Shown: positions 34,711-43,120 of the stretch, in pieces
Layout: each line of letters opens with the position of its first letter
Position numbering within the stretch: the stretch's first letter is position 1
Source of the DNA: Cryobacterium sp. Y57
Lineage (GTDB): Bacteria; Actinomycetota; Actinomycetes; Actinomycetales; Microbacteriaceae
Assembly: GCF_002929505.1 (NCBI RefSeq)
Contig: NZ_PJJL01000070.1
Coordinates: forward strand, 124,001 to 188,000
Reading direction: 5' to 3'
DNA length: 64,000 bases
Position numbers and translations under genes: made by a program
Notes under the pieces: model-generated
What the model was told of the DNA's origin: nothing
Databases searched by the model: none
The model's input: the letters and a program-made list of their open reading frames with translations, nothing else

Positions 34711-35891
34711 GCCTCGATCAACTTCTGGCCGGGGGACGCCGATGGCTCGGTAGGCGGGTCGGGGTCGACGAGGTCGTCATGGTGGATGGAATCGACGAGA
34801 GTGTGCAGCGGCTCCCCGCTACCGCCCCACTGCAGCGAGATGATCTCAGCGGCGATCGAGACCGCGGTTTCCTCGGGGGTGCGCGAGCCGAGGTCGAGGC
34901 CGATCGGGCTGCGCAGCCGGGCCAGCTCGGCATCGGTTACCCCTACCGCGCGCAGACGCTCCAGGCGGTCAGCGTGGGTACGCCGCGACCCCATCGCGCC
35001 GATGTACGCCACGGGTGGTCCGTGCAGGGCCGCTTCGAGCAAGGGAACGTCGAATTTGGGGTCGTGGGTCAGTACGCAGATCACCGTGCGGGGATCGATG
35101 AATCCGCCGGCGATCTGTTCGCGCAGGTAGCGGTCGGGCCAGCTCACCACGACCTCGTCGACGCCGGGAAACCGGGCGGCGGTCGCGAAGACGCCGCGAG
35201 CATCGCAAACCGTGACGCGGTAGCCGAGAAAAGTGCCGAGCCGGGCCAGGGCGGTGGCGAAGTCGATCGCCCCGAACACCAGCAGGCGCGGCCGGGGTGC
35301 GTAGCTGGCGAAGAACACCCGCAGGCCCTCGCCGCGCCGTTCGCCGTCTGGGCCGTAGGTGAGGGTGGTGTTGCGGCCGGCGGCGAGCAGACCCTGGGTG
35401 TCGTCGCCGACGGCGTGGTTGGCGCGGTCAGAGCCCAGGTCTCCCTCGAATCCGTGCGGGCGCACTACGAGGTGTCGGCCGATCCAGCCGGCATCCGGAT
35501 GCTCGATCACCGTGGCCACGCCAACCGGGCGCCCGGCAGCCATGTCGTCGTGCACGCCATCGAGCAAGGCGAAGGTGGCGCGGGAGATGGGTTCGATGAA
35601 GACGTCGAGGATACCGCCGCAGGTGAGCCCCACGGCGAAGGCGTCGTCGTCGCTGATGCCATAGCGTACGAGCTGCGACACGCCGTCCTTGGCTACCTGG
35701 GTGGCGAGTTCGTAGACGGCGCCCTCGACGCAGCCCCCCGAGACTGATCCGGCCACGGTACCGTCGGCGCTGACCAGCATTGAGGCGCCGGGCGGGCGCG
35801 GCGCGGACTGGAAGGTTCGCACGACCGTGGCAAGGCCCGCCGTGGTGCCGCTCTGCCAGCCGGTGAGGAGGGTATCCAAAACCTCGCGCAT
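34707..35891 (-). CDS. XdhC/CoxI-family protein
   Basis: 394 residues. The N-terminal XdhC_CoxI domain (TAGLATVVRTFQSAPRPPGASMLV, GSVSGGCVEGAVYE) and a C-terminal Rossmann-like domain (RLLVFGAIDFATALARLG, VTCDAR-type motif, YIGAMGSRRTHADRLERL) are both present. Such proteins insert or sulfurylate the molybdenum cofactor of xanthine dehydrogenase/CO dehydrogenase-type enzymes. No molybdoenzyme gene is nearby. Coupled to the PIG-L gene. Confidence 0.9.
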   Translation of the reverse strand: MREVLDTLLTGWQSGTTAGLATVVRTFQSAPRPPGASMLVSADGTVAGSVSGGCVEGAVYELATQVAKDGVSQLVRYGISDDDAFAVGLTCGGILDVFIEPISRATFALLDGVHDDMAAGRPVGVATVIEHPDAGWIGRHLVVRPHGFEGDLGSDRANHAVGDDTQGLLAAGRNTTLTYGPDGERRGEGLRVFFASYAPRPRLLVFGAIDFATALARLGTFLGYRVTVCDARGVFATAARFPGVDEVVVSWPDRYLREQIAGGFIDPRTVICVLTHDPKFDVPLLEAALHGPPVAYIGAMGSRRTHADRLERLRAVGVTDAELARLRSPIGLDLGSRTPEETAVSIAAEIISLQWGGSGEPLHTLVDSIHHDDLVDPDPPTEPSASPGQKLIEA

Positions 35892-36064
35892 ATCGGTGTT
35901 CCTTCTATTAGCGTGGCGATCGTGGCCACACGCGCACCGACCAATTCGGTATGCGATGAACGATACCGTGGCCAGCAGGCCGAAAGTTTCAGGTGCCGTC
36001 GCAATTCATTTCGCGCGGTGCATGAGCGAGTCCTGCACAATGATGGATTCGGGAGAGGAAGGAC

Positions 36065-37795
36065 ATGGCTGCGACATGGCTGCGGAGGTGGGTGCCGGGG
36101 ATCGACACGGCGCTCAGCTACCGGCGTGCGTGGCTACTGCCCGACCTGCGTGCGGGCGTCGTCCTGACCGCTCTCCTGATACCGGTCGGCATCGGCTACG
36201 CCGAGGTGGCGGGGCTTCCGCCGGCATCGGGCCTGTACGCCACGATCATCCCCCTGGCCGCTTATGCCGTCTTCGGGCCGTCGCGCATCCTTGTGCTCGG
36301 CCCCGACTCGGCACTGGCGCCGATCATCGCGGCCGCGATCGTGCCTCTCGCCCTTGGTGATGATACGCGCGCGGTCGCCCTCGCTGGGCTCCTGGCCATC
36401 ATGGTCGGAGTGATTCTCACGCTTGGTGGAATTCTGCGCCTCGGGTTCGTCACCGACCTGCTCTCCAAACCTATCCGCGTTGGCTACCTCAACGCTCTCG
36501 CCCTGCTGGTCATCGTGTCGCAGCTGCCCACCCTTTTCGGTTTCTCCATCGAAGCGGACTCAGCGCTGCGCGGTGCGATCGGGATCTTCGCCGGAATCGC
36601 CGGCGGCCAGGTGAACGTGACTGCGACGCTCTTTGGCCTCGGTTCGCTGGCCGTCATCGTTGTCCTGTCGTGGCGCAGTACCCGGATTCCGGGTGTGCTT
36701 GCGGCCGTCGTGCTCGCGACAGCAGTGACCGCGGTCTTCGGGCTTCGGGATGACCTGCCTGTTGTCGGCGCGCTTCCCCAAGGCTTCCCCGCACCCGCAC
36801 CCGCGCTCGTTGGTGTGCAGTGGGCGGATGCTGCGGCTTTAGTGGCTCCGGCACTGGGTATCGCGCTCATCGCCTTCGCCGACACCGCCGTGCTTTCACG
36901 ATCGTTTGCTGCCCGCCGCGGAGAGAATGTCAACGGTAGCCAGGAAATGAGGGCGATCGGCGCGTCGAACATCGCGAGCGGACTGCTCGGTGGATTTCCC
37001 GTCTCGGCGTCGTCCTCGCGCACCCCCGTCGCCGAGAAGGCGGGGGCTCGCTCCCAGCTCACCGGAGTCGTTGGTGCTGCCCTCGTTCTGGCCTTCATGC
37101 TCTTCGCGCCCGGTCTCACGGACTTTCTGCCCTCGGCGGCGATCGCTGCGGTCGTCATCGTCGCCGCGGCCGGGCTCGTCGATGTGACAGGGTTCATCGC
37201 GCTCGTGCGCATGAACAAGGTCGATGCGACGCTCTCACTCGCGGCCTTTCTCGGGGTGCTCGTGGTCGGCGTGATCGAGGGGATCGTCGTGGCAATCGTT
37301 CTCTCGCTCGGCGCATTCGTCAGCCAGGCCTGGCGGCCCTACCGGGCCGAGCTCGGTCGGATCCGCGGTCTGCGCGGCTACCACGACCTGTCGCGGCATC
37401 CGGAGGGCGAACGGCTGCCCGGCCTCGTCATCGTTCGCTTTGATGCGCCACTCTTCTTCGCCAACGGGGGAATCTTCGACGACTATGTGCGGGCCACGGT
37501 CGCGGCTGCCGGTAGCGGGATACACACGGTCATCCTCGCAGCGGAGCCCATCACCGATATTGACACAACCGCTGTGGAGGAACTGCTCGAACTCGACGAT
37601 TTTCTGGCTTCTCGCGGCATCACGCTCGTCTTTGCCGAGATGAAAGGCCCGGTGAAAGACCACCTGCGTGACTACGGATTGAGCGGGCGGTTTCCTCCGG
37701 AGCGATTCGCGGGCACTGTCGGAGAGGCAGTCGATGCGGCTACCGGAACGCTGCGCGGCGATCTCGACAGCACCCAGTGGGACACGGACGTCTGA
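36065..37795 (+). CDS. SulP family anion transporter with STAS domain
   Basis: 576 residues. The N-terminal two thirds hold about 12 helices with LIPVGIGYAEVAGLPPASGLYATIIPL, the SulP signature; the C-terminal STAS domain (LVIVRFDAPLFFANGGIF, AAEPITDIDTTAVEELLEL) contains the conserved DTT site. Members carry sulfate, bicarbonate or dicarboxylates; the substrate is not determined. GAGAGGAAGGAC precedes ATG 36065. Confidence 0.93.
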   Translation: MAATWLRRWVPGIDTALSYRRAWLLPDLRAGVVLTALLIPVGIGYAEVAGLPPASGLYATIIPLAAYAVFGPSRILVLGPDSALAPIIAAAIVPLALGDDTRAVALAGLLAIMVGVILTLGGILRLGFVTDLLSKPIRVGYLNALALLVIVSQLPTLFGFSIEADSALRGAIGIFAGIAGGQVNVTATLFGLGSLAVIVVLSWRSTRIPGVLAAVVLATAVTAVFGLRDDLPVVGALPQGFPAPAPALVGVQWADAAALVAPALGIALIAFADTAVLSRSFAARRGENVNGSQEMRAIGASNIASGLLGGFPVSASSSRTPVAEKAGARSQLTGVVGAALVLAFMLFAPGLTDFLPSAAIAAVVIVAAAGLVDVTGFIALVRMNKVDATLSLAAFLGVLVVGVIEGIVVAIVLSLGAFVSQAWRPYRAELGRIRGLRGYHDLSRHPEGERLPGLVIVRFDAPLFFANGGIFDDYVRATVAAAGSGIHTVILAAEPITDIDTTAVEELLELDDFLASRGITLVFAEMKGPVKDHLRDYGLSGRFPPERFAGTVGEAVDAATGTLRGDLDSTQWDTDV

Positions 37796-37903
37796 CGAGA
37801 ACGTCCCGACCGCCCAGCCACCGCAGCCGTGTCGCCCCCGGTGCATCACGCAGCGTCGCCCGGCGCGGCCCCAAGGTGTACGCGGCGCTCTGGAGCTGAA
37901 CTG

Positions 37904-39424
37904 TCAGGGGCGGTTTGTCCAGGCCTTCCAGAAGAGAGCCTCGGCCTCGGCTGCTTTCTGCTGTTCCTGGGCGTGCAGGCGGCCGTAACTGAAGGTGTTC
38001 TCGCCGCGAAGGTAGGCGTCGACCCCGCCGCGGCGCAGCAGGCGCTCACGGGCGATGACACTGTCGTGCTGGTCGCCGAGCATGGTCTGCAGTTTCTGGG
38101 CGAATCCGCTCACCCGCACGGCACGCTTCGGGTTGAGCGGATGCGCCGTCTCGGCCGCGTAGCGCAGCCTCTTGGCGCGCTTGCGCACCTCGTGCAGGGC
38201 AAGGTCGCGTTGTGGCCCCGGCACGGTCTCGGCGGCGCGGCGCACGGCGCGGCGCAGTCTCTTCCACTCCTTCGCGACCAGGGCGGGCACGACCACGCGG
38301 GCGTCCTGGTCGGCCGTAGCCGTGAATGGCGGCGAGGCGACGAGGGCATCGAGGGCGTCGAGCAACCGAAAGTAGCGGTGGGTGTCGAGGGTGGTGCCGA
38401 GCGTGCGCACGGCGGTATCGGCATCCGTTTCAGAGCGAGTCTCCAGGCGTGCCCGAATCGGGCCGAGGAGCAGAACCGGAGGCTCGCGGTCGAGTAGGCC
38501 GGTGAGGCGGCGTTGCAGCACCTCTTCGTCGCGGGATCCGCCGAGCACGGCAGCGAGCCAGCCGAGTTCGGTGCGCAGGTAGTGCACGACGGTGGGGTCG
38601 ACGAGCGATCGATAGGTGGCCAGCACCGAACGCAGCCGGCGCAAGGCGACGCGCATCGCATGCACAGAGCCGGTCGCGTGCTGGCGAACCTGCGGGTCCT
38701 GCGCACGAATGACGCCGATCTGCTCGCCCAGGCTGGCCACTAAGACGTTCCCGGCCGGTCCGGTGGGCGTTGGGCGCCGCCGATCTGGGGGCGGTTCCGC
38801 GGGCATCCGGTCGCCGAGGGTACGCGCGAGTTTCGACGCGTGCCGTGACACAAGGATGCCGGCGGCCGCAAGCACAGCCTGCCCCGCGTCGAGCATGTCC
38901 TCCGGTCCGTCGACAAGTTCGATCTCCCATTCGCGCCACGCCGCGGAGGACGGTCGGTCGATAAGTCGATCGGCGCGCACCCGATCGTCGCACAGCACGG
39001 CGAGGGTTTCGCCGCCCGCACCGATCAAGGCGTGCACGCCGCGGGTGGTGCGAAGGCGCGCAACAGGAACGAGCGGTGCGTCCCGCACGTAGACCTGCAC
39101 GAGCTGCGCGAGCGACTCGGGTACGACATCCGCTTCGCCCTGCCCGTCCCCGCCGCCGAGGGGCGCGTGAATCTCTCGGCGACGGCCAGCAGTCTCTGGC
39201 AGTTTCAGGTGCCATCCGGCGTCGTCGCCGCCGGTGCGCCGGCGCAGCGTGATGTGCACGGCGCTGAGTACGAGATCGTTCGTGTCGAAATAGATGGCCT
39301 CGAGATCGAAGGTCATCGGTTCCGCGATGGCCTGCACGCCGGGCAGATCGTTCAGCCGCGGCAACGGGGTCAGCTCGTCGACGTCAAATTTGCGTTCTAT
39401 CTCGATACCACCGTTAGCGTCCAC
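37904..39424 (-). CDS. CYTH-CHAD domain protein
   Basis: 506 residues from GTG 39424. Residues about 1-190 are a CYTH (triphosphate tunnel) domain: EIERKFDV start and charged strands such as LRRRTGGDDAGWHLKLP. Residues about 220-500 are a CHAD helical domain with repeated His-containing helices (QHATGSVHAMRVALRRLRSVL, HEVRKRAKRLRYAAE). CHAD domains bind polyphosphate; CYTH enzymes cleave triphosphates, so polyphosphate metabolism is likely. Confidence 0.93.
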   Translation of the reverse strand: MDANGGIEIERKFDVDELTPLPRLNDLPGVQAIAEPMTFDLEAIYFDTNDLVLSAVHITLRRRTGGDDAGWHLKLPETAGRRREIHAPLGGGDGQGEADVVPESLAQLVQVYVRDAPLVPVARLRTTRGVHALIGAGGETLAVLCDDRVRADRLIDRPSSAAWREWEIELVDGPEDMLDAGQAVLAAAGILVSRHASKLARTLGDRMPAEPPPDRRRPTPTGPAGNVLVASLGEQIGVIRAQDPQVRQHATGSVHAMRVALRRLRSVLATYRSLVDPTVVHYLRTELGWLAAVLGGSRDEEVLQRRLTGLLDREPPVLLLGPIRARLETRSETDADTAVRTLGTTLDTHRYFRLLDALDALVASPPFTATADQDARVVVPALVAKEWKRLRRAVRRAAETVPGPQRDLALHEVRKRAKRLRYAAETAHPLNPKRAVRVSGFAQKLQTMLGDQHDSVIARERLLRRGGVDAYLRGENTFSYGRLHAQEQQKAAEAEALFWKAWTNRP

Positions 39425-39485
39425 GACTCAGCCTAGCGCGGGCGTTCCGGGCCAGGGCGAATCGTGCTGCGCCCGGGAGACCGGG

Positions 39486-40649
39486 TCAGGCGTTGGCAAG
39501 CCACAGGTCGGGGCCGAAGATCTCGTAGTGGATACGATCGGCCGGCACGCCGGACTGCAGCGCCTGCGCGCGCAGGCTGCGCATGAATGGAAGCGGACCG
39601 CAGAGGTAGACCGAGGCATCCTCGGGGATCGTCACGTTCTCCAGTGACATGAAGCCCTCGTGGTGGCCCGCGCTCGGAATCTCCAGCCAGAGCTCGAGTT
39701 CGGCCGCCTCCAGTAGGGCGACGTCCTCGTTCATCTGGTCGCGCAGTGCCCAGCGTTCGAGGTTGCTCTCGGCGTGGAGTACGAGCACTTCACGCTTTGA
39801 GCCCGTGTCCACCAGGGAACGCAGGATGGAAGCGCTGGGCGTGCAGCCGATTCCGGCCGAGGCCAGGATCAGCGGGCCGGTGCCCGCATCGAGGGTGATG
39901 TCGCCACACGGCACAGAGAGGATGAGCGTGTCGCCGACCTGCACGTCGCGGTGCAGCACGGGGGAGACCTCGCCATCGGCGTCGAGTTTGGTGGTGAAGA
40001 CTCGCGTCGTGGCCGTGCCGGCCGAGAGGGAGTACTGGCGCACTTGGCGGATGCCGTCGGGCATGGTAGCGGTGACGCTGATGTACTGGCCCGGCAGGGC
40101 GGGCGTCACGGGAGTGTCGTCAGCCGGTTCGAGGGTGAACGTGACGGCGTCCGTTCCAGCCGCTTCCTTCTTCACGACGGTCCAGGGGGCAAGCGGCTTG
40201 TCGCTGGCGAGTCCGGCGTAGAGGCCCTTCTCCATCTTGATCAGTGCGTGGGCCATCAGCCAGTAGACCTCGGCCCAGGCGGCGGCGATTTCGGCCGTGA
40301 TGACGTCGCTGAGTTCGTCGGCTATGCCCTCGAACAGGTACTTGTAGACGATGTCGTACTGCTCGGGCTGAATGTCGAGGGAGATGTGCTTGTGGGCGAT
40401 GCGGGAGAGCATGGCCTCCGGCGTGGTGTCAGGGTTCTGCACCAGGTGGGTTGCGAAGACGGCGATGCTGCCGGCGAGGGCCTGCTGCTGCGTGCCGTTC
40501 TTCTGGTTGGAGCGGCTGAACAACCCGTCGAACAATTCGGGGTGCGCGGTGAGCATGCGCTTGTAGAAGTTTCTCGCGATCTGGGGCATCCGCTCGCCGA
40601 CCAGCGGCAGGGTGGCTTCGATGAGGGGGAGGGACTGGGCCGAAAGCAT
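39486..40649 (-). CDS. hmp: Flavohemoprotein (nitric oxide dioxygenase)
   Basis: 387 residues. The globin domain (1-140) has Tyr29 in RNFYKRML and the proximal His88 in HKHISL; the FAD domain has RQYSLS; the NAD domain has GIGCTPSASIL and a C-terminal FGPDLWLA. It oxidises NO to nitrate with O2 and NAD(P)H. AAGGAG precedes the ATG. Directly downstream of nsrR, with two palindromes in between as candidate NsrR operators. Confidence 0.96.
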   Translation of the reverse strand: MLSAQSLPLIEATLPLVGERMPQIARNFYKRMLTAHPELFDGLFSRSNQKNGTQQQALAGSIAVFATHLVQNPDTTPEAMLSRIAHKHISLDIQPEQYDIVYKYLFEGIADELSDVITAEIAAAWAEVYWLMAHALIKMEKGLYAGLASDKPLAPWTVVKKEAAGTDAVTFTLEPADDTPVTPALPGQYISVTATMPDGIRQVRQYSLSAGTATTRVFTTKLDADGEVSPVLHRDVQVGDTLILSVPCGDITLDAGTGPLILASAGIGCTPSASILRSLVDTGSKREVLVLHAESNLERWALRDQMNEDVALLEAAELELWLEIPSAGHHEGFMSLENVTIPEDASVYLCGPLPFMRSLRAQALQSGVPADRIHYEIFGPDLWLANA

Positions 40650-40689
40650 GAATACTCCTTCTATATGACCGACTCCCGTTTGTGGGCGT

Positions 40690-40704
40690 CTTCTACAAAA
40701 GTAG
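40690..40704. promoter_or_regulatory. Candidate NsrR half-palindrome upstream of hmp
   Basis: CTTCTAC-AAAA-GTAG at 40690-40704, sharing the TTCTAC/GTAG arms of the better palindrome 30 bp away. It lies 41 bp before the hmp start. Confidence 0.45.
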
Positions 40705-40730
40705 CATTTGATATGCCAATTAAACGGATG

Positions 40731-40751
40731 CTTTCTACAAGTCGTAGAAAG
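40731..40751. promoter_or_regulatory. Candidate NsrR operator: perfect 8-bp-arm palindrome
   Basis: CTTTCTAC (40731-40738), 5-base centre, GTAGAAAG (40744-40751). It lies in the nsrR-hmp intergenic region. The assignment to NsrR is by context; the sequence is a direct observation. Confidence 0.6.
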
Positions 40752-40765
40752 AAGGGACTTTAGTC

Positions 40766-41209
40766 CTACCGCATCACTCCGAGTTCGATCAAAACAGGCC
40801 CGGCAGGTTTTCCGTGCGGAAGACTGGCGATGACGAGGTCATCCAGCTCGCGGTAGAAGGCATCCCGGGCCCGGCGGAGGGCGGCGCGCAGGCCGCATCC
40901 GCTCAGTAATGGGCAGGGTCCGTCGGGCGAGTCGCAGGCGGCGAGGTCGGTGCGCGTGTCGAGCTGGCGCAGGAGTGCCCCCACGGTGACCTCTCGGCCG
41001 AGCGGGCTGATACGCACGCCGCCGCTTCGCCCCCGAATGGCCTCGACCAAGCCGAGCTCGCGCAGGCGCAACAGCGCCTTGGTCACGTGGTTATAGGGGG
41101 TGTCGACCTCGGCGGCGACCACTCGCGAGGTGAAGGTCACAGTCTCCGGCGCCGCGCAGAGCAGCATGACGACGCGCAGGCACACGTCCGAAAAAGCGTT
41201 GATCCTCAT
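40766..41209 (-). CDS. nsrR: Rrf2-family NO-sensing repressor NsrR
   Basis: 147 residues. Winged HTH (MRINAFSDVCLRVVMLL, YNHVTKALLRLRELGLVEAIRGRSGG) and three cysteines C92, C99 and C105 for an iron-sulfur cluster. Spacing matches NsrR. Nitrosylation of the cluster releases DNA. The next gene on the strand is hmp, its classical target. Confidence 0.92.
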   Translation of the reverse strand: MRINAFSDVCLRVVMLLCAAPETVTFTSRVVAAEVDTPYNHVTKALLRLRELGLVEAIRGRSGGVRISPLGREVTVGALLRQLDTRTDLAACDSPDGPCPLLSGCGLRAALRRARDAFYRELDDLVIASLPHGKPAGPVLIELGVMR

Positions 41210-41255
41210 GCCTTAACTGTAGATGCGCCCGTCCCTTTCGCCGAGATGAGAGAGA

Positions 41256-42008
41256 ATGGGGCAAGTGAACACTGAGTCGGAGACACTGTTTGAGGTAATC
41301 CGCTTCGTGGACCTGGCCGGCGTGCTCGCCAACGCCATTCTCGGCGGGGTCGCCGCGCGCACGGCCCGCCTCGACATCGTCGGTTTCGTGGTGCTCGCGA
41401 TCATGAGCGGGCTCGGCGGCGGCATGATCCGCGACACCCTGCTGCAGCAGGGCAGCCCAGCGGCACTAATCGACCCGGCCTATCTGATCGTTGCCATCCT
41501 CGGCGGGGTCATCGCCTTCTTCGTCACGTTCAACGGCCGGTGGACCCGACGGGTGCTGTTGCTGCTTGACGCGCTCGCCGTGGGGTGCTGGGCGGCGGTG
41601 GGTGTGCAGAAAGCGCTTGATGCCGGTCTCGGCTGGCTGCCGGCTATCCTGCTCGGCATGATCACCGCGGTCGGCGGCGGTATGGTGCGCGACATCATGC
41701 TGCTCAAGGTGCCGACGATCTTCGGCGGCAATACGCTCTATGCCACGAGTGCCCTGCTGGCGAGCGCCGAGATGGTGATTCTGAGCAAGCTCGGGTTCGT
41801 GGCGGTCGGTACCGGCGTGGCCATCCTCAGCGGCGCCGCGCTGTCGCTGCTGGCCAAACGCTATGGCTGGATTCTGCCGACCGGCTACGCGCTGCGCATT
41901 CCGGGGCCGATTCTGCTTCTCAGCCCCCGGGTCTGGCGCCAGCGTCGGCTCGACGCGCGCAGGGCCCGCGACGGCACCTTTCCCGACGATTCGGGTACTT
42001 CGGCCTGA
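41256..42008 (+). CDS. TRIC-type trimeric cation channel family protein (UPF0126)
   Basis: 250 residues with seven hydrophobic segments. Two repeats carry glycine-rich GLGGGMIRDTLL and AVGGGMVRDIML motifs, the hallmark of the UPF0126/TRIC family, bacterial homologues of intracellular K+ channels. GTG 41265 is an alternative start. Confidence 0.9.
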   Translation: MGQVNTESETLFEVIRFVDLAGVLANAILGGVAARTARLDIVGFVVLAIMSGLGGGMIRDTLLQQGSPAALIDPAYLIVAILGGVIAFFVTFNGRWTRRVLLLLDALAVGCWAAVGVQKALDAGLGWLPAILLGMITAVGGGMVRDIMLLKVPTIFGGNTLYATSALLASAEMVILSKLGFVAVGTGVAILSGAALSLLAKRYGWILPTGYALRIPGPILLLSPRVWRQRRLDARRARDGTFPDDSGTSA

Positions 42009-42011
42009 CGA

Positions 42012-42842
42012 TCACGGTGTCTGTGAGGGTGCCCGCTCCGGGTTCAGCACCGCGAGCGTCGCCGCGTGCAGCAGTGTGTTGGTGGCCAGGGCGCTGCCGT
42101 GCCAGGGGCCGGGCTGGCCATCGGCCGAGGTGAACGTGCCGCCGGCCTCCTGCACGATCGGCGCGAGCGCGGCCATGTCGTAGGGTTGCAGGTCGAATTC
42201 CCCGGCCACGTCGAGGTGGCCTTCGGCGAGCAGCATGTATGACCACATGTCGCCGTAGGCGCGGGTGCGCCAGACCTGGCGGGACAGGGTAACGAGCTCG
42301 TCGAGGTGCCCGGCTTGATCCCACTGCTGGAGACTGCCGTAGCTGATGGATGCCTCGGCGAGGGTCTCGATGCCGGAGACGCTCAGGCGGGTGGGGGCAG
42401 CATCCGCCTGCGTCGTGTCGATTGACCACGCGCCATTGCCCGCTGCCGCCCACCAACGTTTGCCGAGCGCGGGGGCGCTGACCACGCCGAGCACGGGAAC
42501 GCCGTCGATGGCGAGGGCGATGAGGGTGGCCCAGATCGGGATACCGCGGAGGAACCCGGCGGTGCCGTCGATGGGGTCGATGATCCACTGGCGGGAAGTG
42601 GACCCGGCGGTACCGAACTCTTCGCCGAGGATGCCGTCGTCGGGGCGGTGTTCGGCGAGCAGGTCGCGAATGGCGCGCTCAACCGCCTGGTCGGCATCCG
42701 TTACCGGTGTGCGGTCGGGTTTGGTCGTCACGACCAGGTCGAGCGCGGTGAAGCGAGCGCTGGAGATGGCGTCGGCGGCTTCGGCGAGGTCCAGCCCGAG
42801 CTGGAGGTCGTCGGAGAGGGCGTAGATTCGCGGTTCGGTCAC
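42012..42842 (-). CDS. hisN: Inositol monophosphatase family, histidinol-phosphatase HisN-like
   Basis: 276 residues. Metal/catalytic motifs GEEFG, WIIDPIDGTAGFLRG and the distal PYDMAALAPIVQEAGG match the FIG superfamily; WIIDPIDGTAGFLRGIPIWATLIAL is the pattern of actinobacterial HisN, which dephosphorylates histidinol phosphate. An inositol monophosphatase function cannot be excluded. Convergent with the TRIC gene by three bases. Confidence 0.87.
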   Translation of the reverse strand: MTEPRIYALSDDLQLGLDLAEAADAISSARFTALDLVVTTKPDRTPVTDADQAVERAIRDLLAEHRPDDGILGEEFGTAGSTSRQWIIDPIDGTAGFLRGIPIWATLIALAIDGVPVLGVVSAPALGKRWWAAAGNGAWSIDTTQADAAPTRLSVSGIETLAEASISYGSLQQWDQAGHLDELVTLSRQVWRTRAYGDMWSYMLLAEGHLDVAGEFDLQPYDMAALAPIVQEAGGTFTSADGQPGPWHGSALATNTLLHAATLAVLNPERAPSQTP

Positions 42843-42967
42843 CCTCCCAAGGATAGTAATTTCGTGAGCGGATGCCGGTCACCGCCCCTGTTCGACCTCG
42901 ATTGGCATCGAGGCCTCTTGGGGTGTTAGGGTTACACGTTGCCGCGGGTCGTTCCGCTGCCTCACAT

Positions 42968-43040
<73 letters not shown>

Positions 43041-43048
43041 CAATGAAA

Positions 43049-43082
43049 GACCTGGTCAGATAGTTGATCAGGTCATTTTTTT
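43049..43082 (+). terminator. Terminator downstream of tRNA-Lys
   Basis: GACCTGGTCA (43049-43058) pairs with TGATCAGGTC (43065-43074, one G-T pair), followed by a run of seven T. It separates the tRNA from the convergent integrase gene. Confidence 0.8.
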
Positions 43083-43120
43083 ATGTCCGCCTGAGTCAGT
43101 CGCGATGCGAAATCCGCGAC

